DNA of 64,000 nucleotides, from NCBI GenBank assembly GCA_958298945.1, contig OY282609.1:27253212-27317211 (forward strand), given 5' to 3'. Each line of letters starts with the position of its first letter. Position 1 is the first letter of the stretch. The stretch is from Atherix ibis (Eukaryota > Arthropoda > Insecta > Diptera > Athericidae). A model generated the notes under the pieces. That model was given only the letters and a program-made list of their open reading frames with translations, did no database searches and was not told where the DNA came from. This document shows, one piece after another, positions 34,016-47,300 of this stretch. The translations under genes and the position numbers were made by a program.

Positions 34016-34441
34016 CACTGTGTGTCCCAAAAATAACCGAACTTTGTATTTAAATCATACAACATGCAGCGCCATCTATTTGTAGCATTTAAAAGATCCG
34101 TTTTTTCATCAAAAATTCGTTCACTTAAACGTAAACCACGTATAAACTTGAGTGCAACTCATACAATCGTCACCATAAACTTTTTTCATCAATTCGTCTG
34201 TCTCAGCGAATTTTTTTTCAAGTTTAACACAAAATTTTATATTTGCTCTTTCTTGTTTTGTAACATTAGCACACTTTTTCTTTTTTTGAAATGGCTGTAA
34301 CTTTCACATCTGTCATCCGATTTATATGAATTTAGGTGCGTTTGAAAGAGGATGAATGTATCTTTTTAATGCTACAAATAGATGGAGCTGCATGTTGTAT
34401 GATTTAAATACAAAGTTCGGTTATTTTTGGGACACACTGTG
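34016..34441. mobile_element. MITE with about 90-bp inverted repeats and TA duplication
   Basis: 426 bp bounded by TA at 34014-34015 and 34442-34443. Both ends start CACTGTGTGTCCCAAAAATA (left) or CACAGTGTGTCCCAAAAATA (right, complement). The arms stay similar for about 90 bp, through AACCGAACTTTGTATTTAAA. The centre codes for nothing convincing. It is a non-autonomous Tc1/mariner-type element. Confidence 0.85.
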
Positions 34442-35368
34442 TATGGACTTGCCTTCAGTGGAGCGACGGTGTTAGCCAGGACGCCAAAAACATGCTGGGA
34501 GTGTTAACCGCGGCGCAAAGCCAGAACGTCCTCAATTCTTTCATTTATCAGGTATAGATCGCACTCTCGGTTGTCTTACCCTTTATGATGATAAATTTAT
34601 TTAGATTCATTTCTTATGTTTCTACTTAACTTTTTAATTCTTTCCATGAATTTGAGTTCATTTATAAATAAAAAGAAAATGCTTAAATAATCACGAAATA
34701 TTCATTTTTATTCTCTAACATGTTTGAATTTGTTGATTATTTCTCTTTTTACATTTTTCTTTTTACAAAAAAGTTTTATTACATAATAAATTTTGTACAA
34801 ATAGTAAGTATATAAGGCACATTAGAAACAAACAAAAAATTTAAGAAAAAAAAAACAAAATAGTCAAATTATCAATACAATTAAATATTATATAAGGAGT
34901 AATTCTAATTAATATAATAATAATAATAATAAAATAATAATTAACTTATGTAAATAAAAAATGAATATTTGAACTTGTTACCATCACCAAAGTACAATAT
35001 TTTTATTGGAAAAAAAATTAATATTCGTTTATTTTGAGCCATAACGACTGAGAAAGCCCCGTTTTGATGCCTACAATTAATTGAATATAAAAAAGGAAAT
35101 TATTTTAAAAAGGACTCTCCTATTCCAGTGTATAAAATTTCAAGTATTTATTCCCTTAGGAGAGTGCAACTTAATTGTTGTGTAAAGTAAGTATTTGTGA
35201 GCATACACATACATACGATTTGGTATGCATGCATTTGAGCGTTAACGATTTTCCATATACTCTTAAGTACCATTTTCAAGAAGACCATACAGAATAAAAG
35301 AGAATATTTCTCACTTTTGAAAAAAAAATATGTATAATAAATAGTATGTTTGAAAGTAGAGCAAAATG
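34442..35368. other. Intergenic and 3' UTR of the unrecognised gene
   Basis: AT-rich with an (AAT)n-like stretch near 34,915-34,940. No other feature. Confidence 0.55.
35147..35152 (-). terminator. Poly(A) signal of the unrecognised gene
   Basis: AATAAA on the minus strand, 216 nt after the stop. Confidence 0.45.
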
Positions 35369-38300
35369 TTAATCTTTTTTCCAATCTTCTTTGCTTTTAT
35401 GCCTCATCGAATGGATACGCAACGGCGGAAGTGAATCGCGCAGGTGTTTCAGTCTTTTGCTCTTCTCATGTTTTTTTGGCGCTTCATGTTTGATCTCCAT
35501 ACTTAGACCATCGTCACTTTGAGCAATTAGACCGCTATTGCGAAAATATCTTGGCATTGTATAGTCAACCTCAGTTGCCTTCGCTTCATTAGCTGTTTGT
35601 ATCGAATATAAGCTAATTGATTCTTTATACTTTTCGATAGTTGGTGTATCTTCGTAATTTTTTGGTAATATGGAATATGATATTGATGGAATTTCTGGGG
35701 TCATACTAATCTTTCCTCTTGTACCCGTTATTGAGAATATATCATTTTCGCTAGCTGGCCGTGAAAAATATGGTGCACTCTGAACGCTACGCAACGGTTT
35801 TGGCTCCTTTCTATCTCTGTGGGTTGCGATAATGCTCTTTAATGGCATTGGACGTAATATCACTTCATTCTTTTCATCTTCATCATCTTCCGGTATTATG
35901 CTAAACTTTTTTGGCGATAAAGAACGCTTTAATTGTAATGGGGGCGATTCGGGTGCAATTGTAAATTTTATTTTTCTATTTTGTTCACCATCATTTCCAA
36001 TACAATCTATAAGAAGAAGATAATTTGATAGATAAAATTTTTGGTTGTGGAGTGTATGTTACAATATAAATGTATGTACAGAAAGAGATTTATATGTAAT
36101 TAAATATATTCTGCATGTGGTAGAGAAATAATAAAGCCACTAATTAAAAAAAAACATGGTAAAAATAAAGGAAGTGAATTTTACGATATAGTATTATAGC
36201 AAAGAAATAAGGAAATCATATCGTATTCGTTATTAATAAATTCTATTGGTTTTTTTTGTGTTCTTTTTAAGTGAGCATACTTTACTTTTTTTCTTCTAAA
36301 AAAGCATTCAGTGCATTTTGTATTATTCATTTTTTTTATTTAATGATTAATTTATTATTAATTTTTTTATATATGTACATGCATTTATTAATGATTAAGC
36401 ATAAAAGTATGTTAATCGATTTTTCAGGTGCATATTGCATTTGCATGTGCCCACCATAAATAATAGCATTTTTTTATTAATCGTACTGAAATTTTAAATA
36501 CAATATAACTACAACCAACAAAAAAGCTTGCTTATTTTAATTCTTTAAAGCAAAATGGTTATTTTAATTTTATCGGTAACTATAATAAATCTAATGTATA
36601 TATGTATGGATGTGTGTATGTAGGGAAATTTAATAAAAATTATTTTCCTATTTATATATACTATTCTGCGTTTTTAAATGACATTGTTTCAGTATTTTTT
36701 TGGCATTAAATCTTCAAAAGAAGAATTCTTCCTTTTTCTCAACTATACAATAAATCCTCAATAGCAAAACCGTTCAGAGTCTTGTAGATTTTTAAATTTA
36801 GGACTCTCTAATTAAGACTCTCAATAAAGTTCATTAAGCATTTTTTTTTAAATCGATTATCAATGATATGAACGCATTTTTGTAATTGAATTAACTATAA
36901 ATAATATTTAATCAAAACTTTTATACAATTTATAATTATAACGACTTTTATAATCAAAAGCCTCTCCTCCGATCTGAAGTTGTCACTATTTGATTTGCTT
37001 ACAAGTCGCTTTAAAAAAAATACACCATTAAACGGTGATAGTAAATCTTACCAAGTAAGAAGATAATACAAATTATTTATGATAGTAATAAAAGTAATTA
37101 AATCGATCGCCTATTTTTTTAAAGTATTAATAAATGAATTTAATCTAATTCCGTTTTTATATCGGCATATGACGGTACATCCGTTGGTGGGGTTCAGGTT
37201 TTTGTTAGAATATCGCACTACGCGCAATCGTAATTTTAGATCCTTGACTATGCAATCCTTCCAACGGCAGATTGATCTACTTTGTTTTTATCGTACCTAT
37301 TGAAGGATTTAGATTTTTATTGATTTTGGACTAATAGATTCTCCTTAAATAATACCCTCCATTCTTATATTTTGATCCCATGGTACCCTCCATTCTTGAC
37401 TACTTATGTATTTATATTTTCTTCAACATACGAGGTCTGTTCGAAAAGTATCGCGAATTTTAAATTTCCGCGGGTTACGTATATTCGATTTTCGATTTTT
37501 TTGTGGCATTATGTTGGTACTCATTTCGCTCACTTATGCCGACAAGTTTGGCCATTTTGAATATTCAGTTAATTTTTGACAGCTGCTTTGCTTGTACGTG
37601 TTTAGGCTCGTCTTCGATTTTTGCCCATTCCAAAAAATGGATCAAAGAATCTGTTTCGGGAACAAAAAAAAGTCACAGGGGACCAGATCTGGGGAATACA
37701 GTGGCTACGGCATTATTAATGTGTTGTTTTTGGCCAAAAATTCGAGCACAAGCAACAATGCGTGAGCAGGGGCGTTATCATGGTGCAAATGCCAATTATT
37801 GTTCTTCCACAAATCCGGGCGCTTCTGGCGGATTGCTTTGCGCAACTTGCGCATAACCTGCAGGTGATATTCCTTATTGACCGTTCTACCCTGTGGCAAG
37901 TACTCATGATGTAACACGCCCCTGCAATCGAAGAAAACTGTAAGTAAAACCTTCACATTCGACCGAACTTGGTGCGCTTTTTTCGGTCTTGGCTCGTGCG
38001 GCAGATTCCATTGGGATGATTGAACTTTGGTTTCCATGTCATAACCATAAACCCATGATTTGTCACAAATAATGACCCTCTGGAGCAAATTTGGGTCGTC
38101 GCGGACAGAGTCCAACAGCTTCTTAGCAAAGTTAATGTGATGCTGTTTTTGGTGGAAAATGGGAAAAAATCGAAGACGAGCCAAAACACGTGCAAGCAAA
38201 CCAGCTGTCAAAAATTAACTGAATATTCAAAATGGCCGAACTTATCGGCATAAGTGAGAGACATGAGTACCAACATAACGCCACAAAAAAAATTGAAAAT

Positions 38301-41300
38301 CGAATATACGTAACCCGGCGGAAATTCAAAATTCGCGATACTTTTTGAACATGAAAATGCCATGATTTAAATTTAGACGATTTTCTAAGGACCCCGGATC
38401 TTTTGTATAAACTGGGTACTTCTAGTATTTGTGTCATATTTCAAACTCATTTCCAATAAAAAGAATCAAAAAATAAGTATTCATTTTTTTTTTCTAAGAA
38501 AATTTTTTTTAAAAAAAAAGGAAAAAAAAACTTGTTACCATAAAAATGTTTGTGGTTATGACGGGCACAGATGCTTAAAAAAACCTAACCATCCGATTAG
38601 GCTATATAATATAATGATAGTGTTAGCTATCGCCATTTTGCCAATTTTTTCACCAAAAAAAACTGCCTGAAGCTCTACCTAATTTTAATAAGTTTTTTAT
38701 GTACTCAACTTTTTCTAAAAACGTACCCGTCTGAGTGCGATATTTAATAGAAAATATTTTTTGTCAATTTAATGTAACAGATTATAGAAAGAAAACATAA
38801 TTAATTTTTGTATAACACAAAAATCCCCTAAGAAAAGCGACAATTCGTTGCGCGCCAAAACCTATAAGCTCTGCTAAAATCTCCTAGCAAATATAATTTC
38901 AAAGTAGTCCTTCTATTCAAAAAAATATATATTTAAATATATGGTAATTATAAAATTGAAAAAAAATAACAAAATTCTACCTATTTTTTAATGGTAATTT
39001 TCGTAGTTTTCCTTAAAATCAAAACTATCAACAAAAGAAAAATAAAATTGATCGAAAATCAATTGCAAATGACAATTAAAAAAAAAGAAGAAAAATTTGC
39101 TTAGAATTTGCCTTTGCGAATATGTTTGTATGTGTATTTGTTTTAAATTGAACGAAACTCACCGGTATTAGCTAAAGTAGTGTGTGAGTGGAGAGTTACA
39201 TATTGTATATTGAAGGCGTTTTTTCTTTTGCTAAAACCGCACGGAATGGCCGACAATCATAATACGTTCGTACTGATAGACGATGCATATCATCAGCCTA
39301 CTCTCAACTATATGTATTGTAGAATAGTATTGTGTATAATTTAAGTATTTGTGTATGTATGGCCGTATCTACACGAGCATGTACATTTAATGTTTGTTTA
39401 TATGCACGTGCAAGTGTAAAAAAAGATTTTTTTCATGCAATTTGTTACAAATTTTGCTTTTTTTCTCTTCTTATTTATCAATAAAAAAAAAAATACTACT
39501 CTATAACGTATTTAGATATTTTTACGTATATATGTTTACCATTATTCAAATATGTATGTACATGCAAAAAAAAATATTCCTAACAAACGAGTATAGTCTC
39601 ACATTATCATTCTAATTAATCTCTTTTGCTCTCTTACTTAATTAATTTACGTACATTACAAAATAGAATATTTTTTTAAAAAAAATCTGATTTTAAATAT
39701 TTTCGAGTAATTTTTTTCTATACGTATAATATTTAATTTATAAACCGTTTTTCTTTCCTCTTCAATTCGTGCCGAATTGAATTATTATTTAACAAAACTA
39801 ATTACAAACATCTAAATTAACTAATAAATAATATAAAGAATATAGTAATAGAAATTAAAATTTATGCAACTAACTAAATTAGAATAAAATCACATTAAAC
39901 TACATTAACAAAATTACAAAAAAAAAACCAAACAAAATTTCATGCACTATTTTAAGATACAATTTTACCAATTCGTTTCGTATAAATTTTATTTGTTTTT
40001 TTTTCTCTTTGCACCAATTTTAGTTTTTTTTCTTTACTAATTAGTTATTGTTAAATTGTTTGAAAATGTTTCGTTATTTTTTCAGTTTTTTCTTCTTTTT
40101 TTTTATACTAATCTCTGCTTTAATATCGTTAAAATAATAAAAACATCAACAAAAAAACGACATATGCATATTCGTATGCGGATGCGTGTTACGTTTTAAT
40201 GTACACACACTAATATGTACTCTCGTTTTCGTTATTAAGAGAGGCAGCTTAACAGACGAGACCATATCACATCATTTTGCCTTTTTTTTATTGAATTTGA
40301 TCTACAATATAATCGTTTTTTTTTTGTTTTTAATTTCAATTTTAATTTTTGTATTTTGGCCAATTAATTATAAACTAAAATCGCCTAACACATCGTTCTT
40401 TGCTGCTTAACAAATTTAACTTGCTTTGAAGTGTTACCTTCTAAATTTTTGATTAATTTTTCTTGATCGAAATCTTTATCTTTGCCATGGACACCGGCTA
40501 AATACGATTTATTTACGTTTCGTGGCCCTTTTGGTTGGTGCTCCTGGAATATTTGTGAATTGGCAAATACTGATAGAATTTCTGGTGCTAATATTGGCAC
40601 ACTTGTTTGAATTTCACGTCGATAATCTTCTTCATGTATTTTTGGACTGAAAATAGAAAAAAAATTTCAAAGAAAAATAAAACAAATCCTTTTATTTATT
40701 TTAATTAAAATTTTCTTTTTTTTTGTCAAATCAAAGGAATTTCATAGCAAAAATATTAAGTATTTACTAAAAAAATTATTATATTAGTTTAATTGTTAAA
40801 GATAAATATAATTTGTTTATGAACTTTTTTCTTAAAAAAAAAAAAAAATTGGAAAATTTTCTATAATCAATTCACACAAATTTTATAAAATATTTCTTTT
40901 TATCGCCATTTTGTTTTAAATAAAATTTTGCGTTATAAAAAGTATAAAAATAGAATATTTTGCTGGATTTGCTTTAGTTTAAATTCTCTTTTATAAAAAA
41001 ATATAACAAATTCGCGATTATCATATTAACTTGCAATAATTTAATTATCATTTATATGCGATATTGCTCATTAAATTGAACTTGAAAATCAGTGTATTAA
41101 CTAATAAACATTCGTAATGGAAATTTTGCAAAATAAAATTGTTCTGATTTTTAGATAATTTTTGTTTTTACTTGAAATAAAAGTTTTTTTTGTTAATTTA
41201 TTCTAGTTGATTTTACGTTTGTTTGTTGATTTTTCTTATTAACTACGTTAAATCGTGTATAACAGTTCAAGTACATGTTAAAGAGGCAGAACGGTTTTTT

Positions 41301-44300
41301 TGTATATTATTACTATAATTTTTTTTAAAAAAGTGTTTTTGTTAAATGATCATCTTAAGAATAATGATTACAAGGCAAAAATGCGAGTAGTACACCTTCA
41401 AGTGGCATTTTGAATTCTTGTGGAAATCTGTTTTGATAAATATAATTTATATTTAGAAAATATATTTCCATAAAATATAAAAGTATTTTTGATCTATTCT
41501 ATATTATTTAAAAATTGCAATACAAAAAATAATTAACATTTATTAAAGATGAAAATTTAAGTAATATTCTCCTTAAACTACTGTAGTATTTTTCTAATTA
41601 TAATATGTATTTAGTTATTGAAATAATTTTAATTATTTTCATTAAAAATTATTATTTCTCAAATATATGTTATAGAGAAATAAAATTATTATAATTGATA
41701 TTATTAAGAAAAACAATTATTTTATTATAATCCTTAACAATTGTTTATAGTAAATACTATCAATTGACTTGAGTAGTTAGTAGTCGGTACTGCATGATAA
41801 ATATCAGTGGTGGATAACGTATGTGAAATTGCATACGCACCAGGCGCATGCAAACTAAACTAAATAATCCCAAATCACATCGATTATTTGTGGTGGTGGT
41901 GCGGTGGTTGATAAACGATTTTATGTTATACTTTTGAATTAACAAATATTTAATAATAAAACGTTTTATTTGTTGCATACCAATTTGTATTTAAAATAAT
42001 ATATAAAAAAATATTAAAATCCCTACTTGAATACGGACATTACATACCAATCTCCGGCGCTTTACATATTCGATATGCAAAATACTAATTTGGAGAAGTT
42101 TTTTTTTAAATTTTTACAGGTATATACAGCTACAAAAGAGTAATATGCCGATTTATATAATAGCAGTAATTAAAATTTAGGGTTATGAGCATTAAGTGTA
42201 CATCGAAATTTCTTTTGGTCACTTGTACACATGTGAACATGAATCAGAAGTTAGTATTTCAACAAATGGTGGGACAAGTGACGTTTAAATCATCGGGGGT
42301 GTTTATAGGGAAGTGGAAGATAGTTCCGGAACAAGAGAATTAGTATGATTGGGAAAATGAAAAAAATTACGGTCTCATAACGGACAAAGAGGACTTTAAA
42401 ATCACGATGAACAACGCTATTACAGACAAAACAGAGCATTGGCAATTTTACTAAGTATTTTTAACTGAAGAGATTGGATTCGTAAGTCCATATTGGTTTC
42501 AGTAGGACATTGCATGAAAGCACTTTGCTATCTATAGTTTCGAACGTTTGTCTAAAAGTCGAAGAAGTTGTCGATGTTGTCTGAAGCGTTTGTCTAAATT
42601 TATTCCTAGGTACCGAACTTCAGTACGAGGTATGTTCAAAAAGTATTGCGAATTTTGTGTTTTTTAAAAAATTCTTTATTTATTCATGAATATTTATTTT
42701 GTCCCCTTCAAAGTAATCCCCACCAGATATTATACACTTGTGCCAACGTTTTTTCTAATCCTCGAAGCACTTCAAAAAATCATTTTTTGTGATCTTGTTT
42801 AGCTCCTCCTTCGATGCCGTCTTAATTTCCTCAATCGTAGCGTAGCGTTTTCCTTTCATGGGGCTGTTCAGTTTCGGAAACAAGAAAAAGTCACAGGGGG
42901 ACAGATCTGAGGAATACGATAGCTGCAACGATGCGTGAGCAGAGGCGTTATCATGGTGCAAAAGGCAATTTTTGTTCTTCCACAAATCCGGGCGTTTCTG
43001 GCGGATTGCTTTGCGCAACTTGCGCATAACTTGCAGGTGATATTCCTTATTGACCGTTCTACCCTGTAGCAAGACCTCATGATGCACCACGTCCCTGCAA
43101 TCGAAGAAAACTGTAAGCAAAACCTTCACATTTAACCGAACTTGGCGCTTTTTTCGGTCTTGGCTCGTGCGGCAGCTTCCATTGGGATGATTGAGCTTTG
43201 GTTTCTACGTCATAACCATAAACCTATGATTTGTCACAAGTTATGAACCTCTGGAGCAAATTTGGGTCGTCGCGGACAGAGTCCAACAGCTCCTTAGCAA
43301 TGTTAATGCGATGCTGTTTTTGGTCGAAATTGAGCATAAGTCGAAGACGAGCCAAAACACGTGCAAGCAAAGCAGCACGTGTTTTGGCTCGTCTTTACAT
43401 AACGCCACAAAAAATCGAAAATCGAATATACGTAACCCGCGGAAATTCAAAATTCGCGATACTTTTTGAACAGTGGTCGTATGTGTGGTGTGACTCTGCC
43501 ATTATGATATATGGGAGGACATGGTTCATGGCAGAAAGCAAAATTAACGTTAACACATATACGTTCATTTACTTTTATTCTACACTTGGTAAACATGTTC
43601 TGGAGGGTTTGGAGAATTTCGGATGCATGTTGGGTTTTTTTGCCAGATACTAAGCTTTAGGCAGGCCGTATCATCAGCATGTATAGCAAAGAAGGTATTA
43701 GGATTGATTGGAATATCAGATGTATAAATGATGTAAAGAATGGGGTCAAGTATACTTTCCTGTGGCACACCACCAAATGTCTGAGAGATATTGGAGAGTT
43801 CATTTGACTCATTCACTTGAAAGTGCCGATTTGAAAGGAATGATTTTAATATTAGGTAATAGAGTAAAGCTCGGGTACGAAAGTTTGACATATGTAAAAA
43901 CACACCAGAACAATCCTTTTTTTTCTTTCTAAAGAGGATGCAATGAAATCGACGACTCGATGACATTGCTGGATAGTAGAGTGTTCGGAACAAATGGAGT
44001 ATAATAAATTGAGAACTGCTCCCACACAATTATTTGCATTTATTTCCATTATCTCCATTTAATACGAGTATTCAAATTACAACTATATTTCGAAATTCAT
44101 ATCCAATTATAAGTACAATTATTTAAAAAAATATTTATAATCAGTGTTATCAAACCGGTCTTATTGAAAGAAAATAAAAATTTCTTTATTAATTCTCTTA
44201 CCTTAATGCATATTGACGACTGGATGGCTGGTTACAAATTGGAATATTATTATTATCGATTTGCTGAATATTTGAAACTGTCGTTTTGTTTTTATTGACT

Positions 44301-47300
44301 ATGTACTCATCTTCATCTGGATTGTAATTTGCTGTAATAATGTTTTTTTTGTTTCAATAAGCAAATATGTCTTTATATCTCTATTTATATAAAATAAATC
44401 TAATAGTCATTATGTATCATATTTTTTTCGTATAATACAATTTATGCGAATTTCAGCTACTCATGGGTTTTTTGTTACCTATCGATTCGTCATAGCAAAA
44501 TTTCTCTTCGATGCAGGTCCAGTAGATTTCTTCCCAGCAACTGAAAGATTTCATAACAATAATGTTTACTTGACAATTTTCCGAGATTATATTATGGTCA
44601 TTAAGGTAATAATGGTGTTTACCTTGCACAACATCGACACATTTTATTGAAATTGTGATTGCTAAGCTTTGGAATTAAATCGATTAGATTTATATTAAAG
44701 CTTTAGTTTTTGTTTTTTTGTTTTTGCCTTCTTTTTGGTTTATGAACGTCACAAAGTATCAACGTCTCATTTTTATTCAGGCTTATTCATTCTCCAGCAT
44801 TACCGAAATAGTAAATTTTTCTTTTTTCATTTACCAAAGATCTTCGTACTTTGTTTGGTATCTTTAATATTGTTAATATCTTCCAAATGACCTTTTATTC
44901 ATTCAAGATCTTTTTCGGTTTTCGCAGTCAGCAATATACCCTTTTCAAATTATATACACGAATTATAATAAAAAGAAGCCAAAGAAGAGAAAGAAAAAAA
45001 AATACGAAAAGATCAGTAAAAACGATACATTTTTTTTATATGTGCATGGATATATAAATTAATCAATAATAATTTAGTATGCTTAAAAAAACTATACCTG
45101 TTTTTAAAGAGTTAGCTGATGTAAAATAATTGCAAAGCTTATTAATATTGTTACAATATTTTTTCCGCTCTTGGAATTATTTAAAAATTTTCGCATGAAT
45201 CAATAATTTATTTTTTGATTTTGATGTCATTTATGCAACAAAAAAAACAACAAAAAACACTCTAACTTTTCTTAACGACCGCTTGAACTTGTGATCGTAC
45301 AAAATTCGTTTATGAATTTTTATTTTATTTGTATTATATAAAAATATTCTGAGTCAATACGCTATAAAGTACTTTTTTGGCCATTTTTTTCTTTTTGGGT
45401 TGTTTTTCTTACTTTTTACTTTAAAAACAAAACAACAACAAAAGATATTATTATTATTATTATTATTATTGGAATTAAAATGAAGAAAAAAAACGAGTAC
45501 GCTTACTCAGTCACCTTTAAATTATTTAAAAATCGATCGATATTTTTTTTTTAATTGCCTAGGTGATAATAAATTATTTGTTATTATCGATAGACAATAA
45601 AATTTCTAAATAGTATTGATAAAATAGTATTTTTTTCTGCGGTCACCTCTTTCTGCCTAAGAGTGTGTTAATACTTTTTTTGTGTGCATACGCTTATTGA
45701 CATAAAGATGTGTATGGAGGCAATATTTAGAGTATCGTTTAATTGTGATAACAAAAACACTTAACACTTAATAGCGATTCTTCAACAAACACACAATTAT
45801 ATTATCTTAGATACTATTGTATAATTAAAATTTCCTCTATTTTGGTATTAATTTTAAAATAATAAGAAGATTTTTTCTCTTTTTAATTCACAGTAATAAT
45901 ATTTAATGTTAATAATAGTAACTGATTACTGAACGTAGTTGTTCCGACTTTGGAGGGGAAAACAACTTACGAGTCTAGATCAATTTGTTACTATTTATTT
46001 AATTTTTTTTTTTTATGTATGGGCATATAAACGGATATCATAAAACTACTACGGTGTATGTACATACATGCATACTGCAGTTTCTGATTGCATTATTTTT
46101 TTTTAATTAATCGTTATAAGAAAAATAAGTTATGAAACGATGATAATTTTATGGAATATTTAAATTTTGTAATTTTGGAAAAGTTCAATTTTCTTTGTTA
46201 ATTTTTGTATGGGAACGAACGCTAACAGAAAAATTTACTGCTGCCGACTTCCCCACGTTGCGTTGATGTAATTGCATCGAAATTCACGTGACGCTGCAAG
46301 GTGATCATCATATACTTTTTAACGTTCAATGTTGTCATGCTTGTTTTGCTTTAATTTTAATTAAATACACAAACAAACGTGCATAAATACAGATGCATGC
46401 ATACAACATGACCGCGTCTATTAATGTTAATTAATATTCATGTTAAATAAATATATGCATTCCCATACGTAGTGTATATTGGTAGGAACACAATTCTGAC
46501 ACCAACTGCAAACTGCATCAAAACCTTTACCATCTTATTGGAATGCACAAAATTTCGACAATTGACGACAACTGCAAACTGTTTTGTCGCCGAAATAGAT
46601 CATGTTTTAATTTTGTAGTTATAATTGCAGTACCAGTACTGCCATACATTTAAAGTTTTTGTTTATTATTGTTTGACAGTTTAAATTGAAATATAATAAG
46701 GAAAGTGAATAACATTATTTATAAAAAAATAAATTGTATTTTAATTGGTTGATTCCAGCGAAATTCGCATATTTTGATAGGCAATTGCAGTTATGTTCTT
46801 ACCATACGTGTATGGAGAAGGAACGTTAGTATTTACTATCGCGAAAATGTTGTTTATTCAGTTTCTACAAATATACGTACATACCATATATGTTCATAAA
46901 TATTATTTTTAATATTCTTTCCTTTATACTAAAATGTTCTTTTAAAAATGTAAAATAAACAAAACTGAAAAGAAAACGATCATCACAATTAGTTGACTTA
47001 TAATTTATGGTTTCTGTCGTTGCAAATCATTTGTGTTTATTTATGTTTCAATAGGTACTCTAGTAAATATATCAAAATAATAAAAAGAAATAGAAAAAAT
47101 CAAGGGATCTTAAATCGAAGAAAAAAATATTAATGGCAAAAATAAGATTGCATCGTAAAGATGGGGTACATATGTGGGGAAATTATTGAACGTTTTTATG
47201 TATTTCATATTTCAGTGTAACATATTTGAGAATTGCGGGCTTTTTCGTGATATTTTGCTACTCAATTTTCGTCATTCTTTTTATTCTCTTCATATAAGAA

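Larger units (their letters stand above)
42400..44055 (-). mobile_element. jockey-like non-LTR retrotransposon fragment, interrupted by mariner
   Basis: On the minus strand, 44055-43480 reads RTRALLYYLILKSFLSNRHF, FGGVPQESILDPILYIIY and FFAIHADDTA, a jockey-type reverse transcriptase. After the mariner insert it resumes at about 42,620-42,400 (VRYLGINLDKRFRQHRQLL), the segment that follows in jockey elements. Stops and a missing 5' half show it is dead. It lies in the intron between exons 44202 and 40646 of the unrecognised gene. Confidence 0.78.

Noticed and set aside
34064..34300. Open frame of 78 codons inside the MITE
   Set aside because: It starts in the terminal repeat and has no protein-like conservation.
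46285..46290. CACGTG E-box in the first intron of the unrecognised gene
   Set aside because: A single 6-bp site has no weight alone; no cluster of related sites was seen.
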